A DNA stretch of 13,802 bases, taken from contig MU648142.1 of assembly GCA_026770585.1 (NCBI GenBank), forward strand, positions 8,507 through 22,308. Direction: 5' to 3'. Source of the DNA: Baffinella frigidus. Taxonomy: Eukaryota > Cryptophyceae > Cryptomonadales > Baffinellaceae. Below the pieces are notes generated by a model that saw nothing but the letters and a program-made list of their open reading frames with translations, made no database searches and had not been told where the DNA came from. Made by a program: the position numbers and the translations under genes. Shown piece by piece: positions 1-8,600 of the stretch (positions are counted from its first letter, which is position 1; each line of letters starts with the position of its first letter).

Positions 1-276
1 CCTTGCCGCCCCCCCCAGCCGCGCCCCCTACGCGCCAGCCCCCAGAGTCGGGGATTTTGATGTTTGCGGGGCGTGCGCGCTTGGCTGCGCTGCCGCCACC
101 CTGTAGGGGGTGGGGGGGTTAGCGTTGAGGGGAACCTAGAACCCGAACCCAACCCCCCCACGCTAGCCCCATTAACCTAGCACCCAAACCCCCGCTGCCG
201 CCCTGTGTGGGGTAGGGTGGTATGTTGATCGCTGCGGGGCGTGCGCGCTTGGCTGCGCTGCCGCCGCCCTGTGTGG
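1..276. repeat. GC-rich segment with a 40-bp direct repeat
   Basis: A 40-base block at 65-104 recurs at 233-272 with one mismatch, in the same orientation. Between them lie loose C-rich telomere-like units (about 125-200). No convincing reading frame is present. The duplicated block has no recognised identity. Confidence 0.7.
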
Positions 277-590
277 GGTTTAGGGTTTGGGGGTTGGAGT
301 TTGGGGTTTAGGGTTTAGGGTTAGGGGTTAGGGGTTTCGGGTTGAGGGTTGAGGGTTTAGGGTACAGGGTTGAGGGTTGAGGGTTGAGGGTCTCATGGCG
401 CCAACGCCTCCGAACGGCTCCAACCCCACAACCCTAAACCCCTCAACTCTTAAACCCTCAACCCTAACCCCTTAACCCTTGAACCCTAATCCCGTAAACC
501 CTAACCCCTTGACCCTAAACCTTGAACCTTGAACCCTAAACCCCTTACCTCTAAACCTTGAACCCTCAACCCTCAACCCTGAACGCGCCA
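277..590. repeat. Opposed degenerate telomere-like arrays
   Basis: From 277 to about 393 the + strand carries degenerate TTTAGGG/TTGAGGG units. From about 418 to 590 it carries CCCTAAA/CCCTCAA units, so the two arrays face each other around a 25-base non-repeat spacer (394-417). The units are diverged and interrupted, unlike a functional telomere. They have the plant/alga-type heptamer as their core. Confidence 0.85.
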
Positions 591-844
591 AGGGCGTCGC
601 AGCATCGAGCAGCTTCAATGGCGTCCCCCCCCCCACTCGGTGGGCTTCGAGGGTTTCGTTGACCCCGGATTCCGGGGTGTTGCGTGACCAATTTGCTTTA
701 TAAATCTCCTTAAGTTGATAATCTTCAGGTAAGTTGACTTTTCATGACTGGTTCGTAGTCCACCGTGTGGCTCGAACCCCCCATCGCCATTGCCCTGAAT
801 CTAGCTCTGCCTCACTCGGTTTGCCTACATCTAGCTCTGCTTCG

Positions 845-960
845 GTCGGGTTGGCTGACTATTCTCAAGTTGACATGCCGGCCCCGGGTGTGCGGTACAA
901 ATCAGTCAACTTCGGACCAGGAAACAGCCCGGTTTCACCAAATTGGTGAGCCCAAATAGA
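845..960 (+). repeat. Dispersed repeat, inverted partner at 6777-6880
   Basis: The stretch from GTTGGCTGACTATTC through AAGTTGACATGC, GTGCGGTACAAAT and CACCAAATTGGT is found again, reverse-complemented and diverged, at about 6777-6880 inside intron 3 of the sulfotransferase gene. A further weak relative lies at 2168-2230 (CATGCTGGGGAAAGAGCCCGG). It is probably a short non-autonomous mobile element. It carries no coding capacity. Confidence 0.65.
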
Positions 961-1198
961 CTGATACAGAGCTACATATTGCAACGTGCCAAGGGCGTCG
1001 CGGTATCGAGCAGCATCGACGGCGTCACCCCACACTCAGCGGGCTACGAAGGGGTCCGACCAAGGGCCCCCCTCCAACCCCCCATCGCCATTAACCCCCC
1101 AAACGAAAACTAAAAAGCTCTCAGAGCTGGAGGGGTGTATAACGAAAACCAAACGAAAATTTGAGAACTGGGGATGTGGGAGAAATGGGGATTTATAC

Positions 1199-1270
1199 GC
1201 TCTCTCTCTCTCTCTCGCTCTCTCGCTCTCGCGCGCGCTCTCTCTCTCTCTCTCGCTCGCTCTCTCTCGC
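1199..1270. repeat. CT/CTCTCGCT microsatellite
   Basis: About 70 bases of nearly pure TC dinucleotides with scattered CTCG and GCGC steps. Open frames across it (RSLSLSLS-type peptides and their reverse-strand counterparts) are artefacts of the simple repeat. Confidence 0.9.
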
Positions 1271-1400
1271 ACCAACGGCGTCGCAGGGTCGAGGGGCTTC
1301 GAATGAGCCGGCGTTCCCCCCATCGAAACCCCCATCGCCTGAGCCGGCGTCCCCCCCCTCGAAGCCCCCATCGCCATTGCCCGGCCCTTCTCGGGGGTGC

Positions 1401-2060
1401 GTGTTGCAGACGCTCTCCCAGCCCCTGCTGTGTGTTTTAAATGTTATTTAGTTGCTATTTGGAGAGAAAAAATCGTTGCTTTTGAAATGTTTTTTAGTCG
1501 CTTTTTCCAAAAGTTTTTAGTTGCTTTTTTGTACTGGGTTATTGCTCTGAATGTATTCAGGCAGAGCTAGATGATTTCAAACCAGAGCCCCTTCGGGGAT
1601 GCGTGTCCCTCTCCCGGACCCTCCTGGCACCAGGGGGGGACTCAAAAGGGGGTTTTCATTGCCAAATCGTATTTATCATAAATACTCGCCGCGATTAGAT
1701 CCGAGCGGGTTCTGCACCACGAAACAAAATCCTAACGAAAAGGGGGTTTTCGTTGGGATTTCCGCTCTGACAACAGCCTCTTTTGCGTTAGGTTTTCCGC
1801 TCTGGCAAGAGCTCTGCCTGAGTAAAACTGTGCTCGCCATAAAATCCTTTTAGTTGGCCTTGTGTACCGGAGTTTCTGCTCCAAATGTGTTACACGGCGA
1901 GCCCTGTTTTACGCAGGCAGAGCTGGGCAAGACGTGTGTTTCGGTTGGTCGGATCTCACATCGAAACACTGATAATTTATAAACTTGGGTGAAAGAAATT
2001 TACTACACAGAACGATCTTCGTTAGTAATATAGACTGAGACAGAGCTGCATGGCCTCGCG
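1401..2060. other. Non-coding stretch with T-rich and short repeated motifs
   Basis: No gene is supported. The stretch 1440-1540 is T-rich, with a repeated GTTGCTTTT-like motif. AAAAGGGGGTTTTC occurs at about 1646-1659 and again at 1738-1751. An AAATTTACTACACAG motif (about 1990) resembles the arm of the foldback elements at 9766-9881 and 12009-12156. ATAGACTGAGACAGAGCT (about 2030) also recurs in variant form near 955 and 2210. Confidence 0.5.
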
Positions 2061-2096
2061 GACCAACCTTGTTTAGCGGCGCGGCGCAGCTACTGG
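2061..2096 (-). pseudogene. Decayed copy of the - strand exon 3' end
   Basis: On the - strand this matches the last part of the exon at 2344-2488 (CAGCTGCGCCGCGCCGC followed by an AAGGTTGGTCC donor region). It has substitutions and a shortened upstream match. It shares the flank GGACCAACC (+ strand) with the intact copy, so exon end, splice donor and intron start were all copied. Confidence 0.6.
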
Positions 2097-2230
2097 ATTT
2101 TCTGCTCTAAAATAAATCTCTGGCGAGCCTCGTTTTACTCAGGTTTCCCGCACCAACCGAAGTAGGGCTGACATGCTGGGGAAAGAGCCCGGCCTCACCG
2201 GTGAACGCAAATAGACGGAGACGGAGCTAG

Positions 2231-2273
2231 AACCTTGCCTCGCGGCGCGGCGCAGCTGCTTGGCAGGGCTGCC
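2231..2273 (-). pseudogene. Second copy of the - strand exon 3' end
   Basis: On the - strand it reads GGCAGCCCTGCCAAGCAGCTG and continues to GCAAGGTTCTAG. It can be translated G-S-P-A-K-Q-L-R-R-A-A-R-Q, almost the same as the exon end at 2344-2385, with a GT dinucleotide at the same donor place. It lies about 70 bases downstream of that exon in the sense of transcription. Confidence 0.65.
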
Positions 2274-2343
2274 GTACATCTGACCTTCTACATCTCAGAT
2301 GTACCTCCTCGATCAACCAACTCTCTCTATTTCTCGGACCAAC

Positions 2344-2488
2344 CTTGCTTCGCGGCGCGGCGCAGCTGCTTGGCTGGGCTGCCCTGCGACGTCAGCGCCA
2401 GGAGGTTCGAGCGGATCTGCGCCACAAAGTCGCCGCCCCCGCCCTCCATCTCCCGATCCCGCAGGAACTGCATTGAGACAGCGTCCTC
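2344..2488 (-). CDS. Coding-like internal exon of an unrecognised gene
   Basis: Read on the - strand, a good acceptor (CCCCTTGCAG) is followed by 48 open codons plus one base and then a GT donor (GCAAG/GTTGGT). The peptide begins EDAVSMQFLRDREMEGGGGD, has FVAQIRSNLLALTSQ in the middle and ends in SPAKQLRRAAKQ. Its composition is mixed and coding-like: an acidic start, a short glycine run, an amphipathic stretch and a basic end. I do not recognise the family. The exon would leave the frame in phase 1. Two degraded copies of its 3' end lie just downstream (2231-2273 and 2061-2096). Other exons of this gene were not identified with confidence. It could be a captured gene fragment rather than part of a live gene. 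Confidence 0.5.
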
Positions 2489-3164
2489 CTGCAAGGGGGT
2501 TCAAGGGATGTATCAGCCTTCCTTTTCGGTTTCCTATGCCTCCTGGGGCACGAGACGCGGCAGGAGCGCGGGGGAGGTCTAGCTCTGCCGCAGTTGATCT
2601 GGGCTCCTCACTAAATACATTTAGATCAAGACTCTATACACACCCCACCAGCCCTCAGGGTGGGAGCAACCCTCCTTTCTCGCACCGCACAGGGACCTAC
2701 CAAACGGGAAAGGTCAGTTGAAGCTTACGAACAAGCAGCGAACCCGAGGGAAAATGTCCTCGGCCTGTAGCGAACCCACCGCTGGCGCACGCACGCTGCC
2801 CTGATGCTTGTTTGGGTAACCAAGGCGGGCCAGGGCCCCCGGGCACGTCTTGCCCCATCCAAAATACCCATTCCACATTCACATCCTCCACCTCATTCAA
2901 TCTTGAACAAGGGCGGGCATTGAGAAACAGATGACGCACGAGAAAGCTACGGGCAAGGGGAAGATCAAGGATGCGTGGGATGGTTCGATCGAGGAGCTAA
3001 GCAGGGGAGGAGGAGGGCACTACCAGGACCTTCCCAACTGCGACTGTGAAAGTTGACAAACAAAAGTGGTCTCGTTTGACAGGCAAAATCAGTTTCAGAA
3101 ATTTGATGGTCAATGAAGTGGAGTCACGTACTCGAAGGGTTGGCATTTTGCTTCCTACGATGAA
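2489..3164. other. Unassigned stretch upstream (on -) of the unknown exon
   Basis: If the - strand exon at 2344-2488 is real, 2489 onward is its preceding intron. A small + strand frame at 2931-3056 (41 codons, MTHEKATGKGKIKDAWDG at its start) and a - strand frame at 2697-2939 are both open, but neither has a recognisable domain or clear splice partners. An AAGTTGAC octamer lies at 3050-3057. I see no gene I can support. Confidence 0.35.
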
Positions 3165-3602
3165 ATGAGCCCCCGGCGGCCCCTGCGGGGAGCCTTTTTT
3201 GTCAAAAAAGAGGGCGGCGACTGTCGAGTTCCTGCGGCCCGATCGGTTCCTGGGGCCAGGACGGACCCACCTTTCAGCAAAACAGTGGGTCATAGAGAGT
3301 GGCAAGCCACGGATGGTCGGGAGGGCAACAGCGGGCCATATAGAGGGTGGCAAGCCACGGATGGTCGGAGGGCCCCCCGTCCTGCCTTTTACGGTTATGA
3401 GCCTCCGGCGGCCCCTGCGGGGGGCCTTTTTTGTCAAAAAGAGAGCGGCGACTGTCGAGTACCCTCCGCGAATTCATGGCGGTATGATCCCTAATCAAAA
3501 ATCCCTAAACCATAGCGTCATAGGCAATAGGGGGGAGACCTTGGGTCATATAGAGGGTGGCAAGCCACGGACTGTCGGTGGGCAAGAGCCTCCGGCGGCC
3601 CC
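3165..3602. repeat. GC-rich repeat cluster with two interleaved unit types
   Basis: Unit X (about 65 bases) begins ATGAGCC, contains GGCGGCCCCTGCGGGG, then CCTTTTTTGTCAAAAA and GCGGCGACTGTCGAGT. It occurs at 3165-3230 and 3397-3460, with a truncated copy at 3588-3603. Unit Y, with GTGGCAAGCCACGGATGGTC as its core, occurs at about 3287-3320, 3331-3367 and 3541-3578. The GGCCCCTGCGGGGGGCC hairpin followed by six T resembles a terminator stem, but the setting is eukaryotic. Open frames here (for example 3199-3735) come from the repeats. Confidence 0.75.
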
Positions 3603-4980
3603 GAGGGTGTGGGTACTAGGGTTTAAGTTTAGGGTTGCCGGGAGGGGGCGTGCGTCTGCAGTAAAAGCGTCTCGACAGCGCTGTCCGAGGAGAGCCTCAA
3701 GCTGGACCTATAGGAATCAAGGGTTTGAGGTTTAGGGGTTGGGGTTCCGGCTGTAGGGTTTTGGTTTGAGCGTTTAGGGTTCAAGGTTTAGGTTTGAGGG
3801 TTTAGGGGTTGGGATTGAGGGGATAAGGTTTAAGGGGTAGGGGGTAGGGGTTGTGGTTTGGGTTTTATGGTAGGTTTAGGGTTTAGGGTCAGGGTCAGGG
3901 TTAAGGGCTTACGATGTGGGGCTTCGGGGCTTCGGGGTTAGGGTTTAGGGTTTGGGATTCAGGTTTTAGGGGTCAGGGCTGACTGGGACAACAGACAAAC
4001 CCGTACACCTGAACTAAAACCCTCTTTTAAAAACCCTGAGCCCTAACCCGACCCCTGACCCCAACCCCCAAACCCTAAACCCTAAACCCTTAACGTTAGG
4101 ATTCAGGGATTAGGTGTAGGGTTTAGGGTTTAGGGGTTCGGGTTCAGGGTTTGCGGTTTAGGGTCTAGGGTTAGGGTTACAGGATTAGGCAAAACCCAGA
4201 ATCCAGAGCCAAACCTGGAGGGTTTACGTTTTCGGGTTTACGGTTTGGGGTTCAGTGTAAGTGAGGAGGGTTTGAATGTTTAGGGTTCATGGTTACGGGC
4301 TCAGGGTTTGAGGTCAGGGTTCAGGGTTACAGTGTTATGGGATTAGGGTAACCCCCCGACAGAGGTTAGGGATTAGTTTAGGGTTTGGGGTTGCGGATTG
4401 CGGATTGAAGATGCAGCGTTTAGGTTTCAGGGTTATGGGTTCAGGGTTTAGGGTTGCCTCTCCCTCTTCTTCGTCGTTTACTTCATCTGCGCCAGGGTTT
4501 AGGGTTTAGGGTTTAGGGCTTAGGATTTAGGGTTTAGGGTTCAGTCTTAGGGTTGAGGGTTGAGGGTTAGGGGTTAGGGTTTGGGGTTTGGGGTTTGGTG
4601 TTTTAGGTTTATGATTTCGGGTTTGGGTTTCGGGTTCAGGGTTTATGGATCAGTTTTAGGGTTGGGTGTTGAGGGTTAGGGGTTAGGGGCTAGCTTGTTG
4701 GGTTTAGGGCTTCAGGTTTATGGTTTGGGGTTACGGTTTCGGTTTAGGGTTTAGTGGTCAGGGGTTAGGGTTAAGGATCAAAGGTTTAGTGTTGAGGGTT
4801 TAGGATTCAGGGTCGAGGGTTCAGGGTATAGGGTTCATGGTTTGTGGTTTGGGGTGTAGGGTTTAAGTTTCAGGGTTAAGGGTTTACGGTTCAAGTTTCA
4901 GGGTTTAGTGTTTATGGTTTCGAGTTGAGGTTTTTGAGGTTCGGGGTGAAGGGTTTAAGTTTCAGGTTTGAGGGTGCATC
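3603..4980. repeat. Large degenerate telomere-like array, mainly TTTAGGG on +
   Basis: About 1.4 kb of diverged TTTAGGG, TTCAGGG, TTGAGGG and GGGGTTAGGG units. Orientation flips to CCCTAAA for about 4013-4096 and then returns. Non-repeat islands break it, for example 3976-4012 and 4457-4493. The degeneracy and orientation flips argue against a chromosome end. Short perfect runs of three or more units occur, for example near 4497-4520. Confidence 0.9.
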
Positions 4981-5367
4981 GAGTTGGTAAGCACCGTAAT
5001 GTCTAGTCCGTCACCCAGGACTCACCCTCCCCCGCTTTTCATCCCTCTCTCCTCTCTCCCCTCACCCCTCTCTCTTCCCTGGTGGGGGCGACAAGCCTGC
5101 CGGCCGGGCGGCCCCGTCGTTGCCCTCTCTCTCTCCTCTCGGTACGCTCTCCTCGTTTTCTCCTTCTTTTCCTTTTTGATCTTCTCTCAATGGTCAAAAA
5201 GTTGACTAACCAGTGGGAATCTGGAAACCCACCGTCGTGCCGGGCACAGAAGCGTTGGGGATGCCGTACCACGTTCAGTAAAGCTCCAATAGCTTCATAG
5301 GACAGCTGGCACTGAGGACTGGCTTCAGGACGTTCCGGCGGACCACCCCCTGCATCTCAGCGGAAGC
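4981..5367. promoter_or_regulatory. Pyrimidine-rich gap, possible divergent promoter region
   Basis: The only sizeable non-array stretch between the G-rich array to the left and the sulfotransferase start at 5368. It contains a long CT-rich block on + (about 5027-5175) and an imperfect palindrome at 5192-5213 (TGGTCAAAAAGTTGACTAAC plus CA) that includes an AAGTTGAC octamer. An in-frame stop (TAG, 5290-5292) precedes the ATG at 5368. No clear TATA box is seen. Promoter function is inferred from position and from the switch in array orientation across the gap. Confidence 0.3.
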
Positions 5368-5646
5368 ATGGGGTCCGACAACAACCCCGCCGCTGGCAAG
5401 CGCACGGCCGCAGGTGCTGGGCTGCGTGGGCTTCTGCCGTCGATATTCAAAGGGCCCGGCCTCGTCGTGGTCTTGGTTGCTGTGGCTGTCGGCAGTGTCG
5501 CCAAGTTCCAGCCCTCGCTCTTCTTCAAGATCCCGGAGGTCGGTTTCATTCCGTGGGGCATGACCGGCGGGGCGATACCGCCCTACATCACGTACGACGT
5601 GTGGGAGGGCAAAAACCACGAAAGCTGGCTCAAGGACAACGACGTG
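5368..5646 (+). CDS. Sulfotransferase exon 1 (N-terminus, membrane anchor)
   Basis: ATG at 5368 is the first in frame after the stop at 5290-5292. The exon encodes 93 residues: a short polar start, KRTAAGAGLR, a hydrophobic anchor (GPGLVVVLVAVAVGS) and the lead-in YDVWEGKNHESWLKDNDV. It ends in phase 0 before donor GTGCTA. Reading on unspliced gives a stop at 5668, inside the repeat array. The spliced junction D-V/V-I-S-T restores the strand-loop expected before the PAPS loop, which fixes the boundary. Confidence 0.8.
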
Positions 5647-8600
5647 GTGCTAAACCCTATACCCTAAACCCTAAACCCCTAAACCCCGAACCCTAAACCC
5701 CAGCCCTAAGCCCTAAACCCTAAACCCTAAACCCTAAACCCTAAACCCTAAACCCTAGACCCCAAACCCCAAACCCTAATCCCTACACCCTAAACCCCAA
5801 ACCCTAAACCCTAACCCCTAACCCCTCACCCAGGTGATTTCGACCGGGGCGAAAAGCGGGACGACGTGGATGCTCTACTGCACGCACCAGATCCGCGTGA
5901 AGGGGCAGGTCTCGTCGAATCCCTCCCCTTAGCGTGCGCCGTCGGTTCATCAACTTATTAAATCTCGCTTTCCCCCCCGGCACTACCAGGCACCACCAGC
6001 AATCCGTAGCAGCTTTTACCGGATCCTCCCAAGGATTTCGGGTATTTGATTAAAAAAAATCTTTCCTATGAACCTACGGTAGGAAACCCTAGGGACCTCG
6101 AATTCCTGAAGGGAGATACCGATGAGATCTCATCGGTTTAGCTGAAAATTACTACAGTACCCGACCCGGTTATAAGCTGCTGAAGGTTGCTGGTGGCAGG
6201 CGGGCCCGAAGCCGTTGGTGGGCGTGATGCTCTCGACTCCGTGGCCCGAGACCCTGCAGCACCCATGCGCCCCGGGAGGTTGCCTCGCGCGCCGCGGCCA
6301 GCACGCGCGCGTTGCCCTGTCGGGTTCGCGGGGCGGGGTGAAACCCACGAAAGCTGGCTCAAGGGCAACGACGTGGTGCTTTAGAAACCCTATACCCTAA
6401 ACCCTAAACCCCTAAGCAGGCGGGGCCGAAGCCGTTCGTGGACGTGATGTTCTCGACGCCCTGGCCCGAGATCCTGCAGCACCCGGCGCACACGGCGATG
6501 GGGCAGGTCGATCCACGCCAGACTGCTCGAGGGAAACCGACGCCTTATCCGCTTCAGATCTGACGCGGGTGACTTAAGAATTCAAGGGCTTTCCCTTGAG
6601 AGATGTCAAACGTGGATGTTTCGAGTGCCCTGGCGTGGAGAGATTGATGATTTATTGCCGTTGATGGACGTGATGTTCTCGACGCCCTGGCCCGAGATCC
6701 TGCAGCACCCAGCGCACACGGCGAGGGGGCAGGTACAACGGGCTTTCGGGAAACTAGAAACGTTTTTCTTATTCTCACCAATTTGGTGAGCCCGGGCTCT
6801 TTCCCGCCCCCAAGTTCAACGAATTTGTACCGCACGCCCAGCATGTCAACTTACGAATAGTCAGCCAACCAGCGTGAGAGACTGATGATTTATTGCCAAA
6901 CAACCGCACATGCCTTCCGCATTGTGCCACTTACTGTGCCCCGTGTCGGCCGCTCATACAAGCACGGCGATGGGGTAGGTCCTATCTCTGTTCCACTTGG
7001 ATTTGGGCTCCCCACAAATTCACCCCCCCCCCCGAAATTTCACAGGTGAATTACATGGGGGGAGGTCAAAAATTTCCTGTAAAATTTCGGCGCCCCCCCC
7101 CGAAATTTTGCCCCCGGGGCGAATTGATGGGGAGCCCGAATCTAGTGGGACAGAGCTAGAGGTCGAGAGATTAACAATTTATTGACAAACAACCAGCGTC
7201 GGCGCCGCACATGCTACGCATTGTGCCACTTACTGTACCCCGTGTCGGCCGCTCATACGAGCATTTTCCGGATGGATTCTAACTCCACCTCCTACACCAG
7301 ATCACCATTCACAGCAAGCAAGCAAGCACACGTCCCCCTCCCCTGAACCCTAAACCCTCATCCCTAAACCCTGAACCCTCACCCACAAACCCTGCAACCT
7401 GAACCCTAAACACTCAATCCTAAACACCCGGCAGATTGAGATGATGCACAACACCACCTTGCGTGATGGCTCCGAGCTCACATAAAAAGGCGTAAGATAG
7501 CATCATTGTATGCCTAAAATAGCATATACACCCTTATCTTCGGCGTCGGAAGCCTAAGATAGCGGGACAGAATCTGTCTTGTTCCGAAATTAGATTCTCA
7601 CTCGACCTCCTACACACCCGGCAGATCGGGATGATGCACAACACCACCTTGCGCGATGGCGACAACCTCAGCGAGTGCACCCCTGAACCCTAGACCCTAG
7701 ACCCTGAACCCTAAACCCTGAACTCTAAACCCTAAACCCTAAACCCTCAAAACCCTAGACCCTAAACCCTAAACCCTAGACCCTAAACCCTAAACCCTAA
7801 ACCCTGAATCCTGAACCCTAGGCCCTAGGCCCTGCACCCTAAACCCTAGGCCCTAAACCCTAAACCCTAAACCCTAAACCCTGAACCCTAAACTCAGAGG
7901 AGACCCAAAACCTGTCTCCCCCGTCATTTTAACAGGGGGGGGGGGGGCGGGGGGCTGGCCGGGGCACGCCTTCTCGCCGGGCCCACAGAGCTCCTCGCTC
8001 CTTGCTTCTTCCTGGAAACCCGTAGGCCCAGCCCGCAGCTATGAGATGCGCCGGTCTCTGCCCGCAGCGGTGGCGACCCGCGCGCTAGGGTTGTGTTATC
8101 AGCAAAAAAAAATAACGGTTTCAGCTGAGTGCTGATATATGAGTTATGAGTTATCAGCTCTCAGCTGATAAAATATCAGCGAGGTTTCGGAGTAGACTTC
8201 TCGGCCTTGAACCCCTTCAAACCCCGTTTTGTTATTGTCGATCTGGGCTCCGCGCGGAAAAAATCGAGGTCAGGTCAGTAACATTTTTTCATTTTTTTGT
8301 CTTTTTGTGTCATCTTATGGGTGGGAGATGCTATTTTGAGATAAAAACCATGCCTAAGATAGCATAAAAGTCCTTTTTTGGAAAATTTCCTGATTTCCAG
8401 ACCTGACCTCGATTCCGCGCGAAGCCCAGATCGACAATAATCCGAAACCTCGGCCAAAAAACGAATTTACCGTAGGGTTTTCGACAGCAGGTAAACAGTC
8501 AAAAAAGGGGTTTTCTGATTGTTTTGCCCCTATTTTCCCGGCATGTCCCATTTTTTTGCATTTTTACTCCCCCACACACGGATCACCCCCCCCCCCGGCC

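Larger units (their letters stand above)
593..1400. repeat. Three diverged copies of a GC-rich repeat (about 593-660, 983-1060, 1268-1345)
   Basis: Each copy contains a core like CAAGGGCGTCGC, then TCGAGCAGC or similar, then GGCGTC plus a C-run. On the - strand all three can be read as a similar peptide (G-G/V-T-P, then L-L/P-L-D, then A-T-P-L), which may be a decayed coding or exon-end fragment. A satellite motif CCCCCATCGCCATTG recurs near 776, 1080 and 1364. No intact gene is supported here. Confidence 0.5.
5909..6419 (+). other. Intron 2, with misplaced exon fragments
   Basis: Donor GTCTCG, acceptor CTAAGCAG. The first 290 bases are non-repetitive, with a perfect 18-bp palindrome at 6119-6136. 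Then come a partial exon 3 copy (6200-6265), a GC-rich joint, a copy of the exon 1 tail with its donor (6341-6384) and a short CCCTAAA array (6386-6415). The last part repeats the layout found after the real exon 1. Confidence 0.75.
6507..7624 (+). other. Intron 3, composite of exon copies, duplications and repeats
   Basis: Donor GTCGAT, acceptor CACCCGGCAG. It contains exon 3 copy 3c (6665-6732), an inverted dispersed repeat (6777-6880), a direct repeat pair (6871-6960 and 7160-7260), a foldback element (7005-7137), a short CCCTAAA array (7343-7430), the failed exon 4 copy (7435-7478) and a block with CTAAGATAGCAT motifs (7487-7572). It has no open frame of its own. Confidence 0.7.

Noticed and set aside
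277-590. True chromosome end or telomere
   Set aside because: Units are diverged, orientation flips and unique sequence lies on both sides; the other arrays are internal to a gene.
699-708. TATA-like TTTATAAATC as a promoter
   Set aside because: No supported gene starts downstream within a sensible distance on +, and the surroundings are repeats.
986-1451. Several overlapping open frames across 986-1451 on both strands
   Set aside because: They are created by the CT microsatellite and C-rich repeats; peptides are RSLSLS-type or Pro/Ser low complexity with no domain.
2404-2420. tRNA B-box-like GGTTCGA words (2404, 2975)
   Set aside because: No matching acceptor stem, anticodon arm or A-box at proper spacing; the first lies inside the - strand exon.
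2931-3056. 41-codon + strand frame starting MTHEKATGKGK
   Set aside because: Composition is plausible for coding, but it is short, isolated, lacks a family match and conflicts with a - strand frame over the same bases.
3410-3437. Bacterial-type intrinsic terminator (GC hairpin plus T-run)
   Set aside because: It is part of a dispersed repeat in a eukaryotic setting and follows no gene; the stem probably reflects repeat composition.
3199-3735. 178-codon open frame on +
   Set aside because: It runs through two repeat unit types and translates the same unit in different copies; no homology-like motif and no splice or start context.
5275-5619. 114-codon and 78-codon frames on - opposite exon 1
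   Set aside because: They are antisense shadows of a GC-rich exon whose + strand product is recognisable after splicing.
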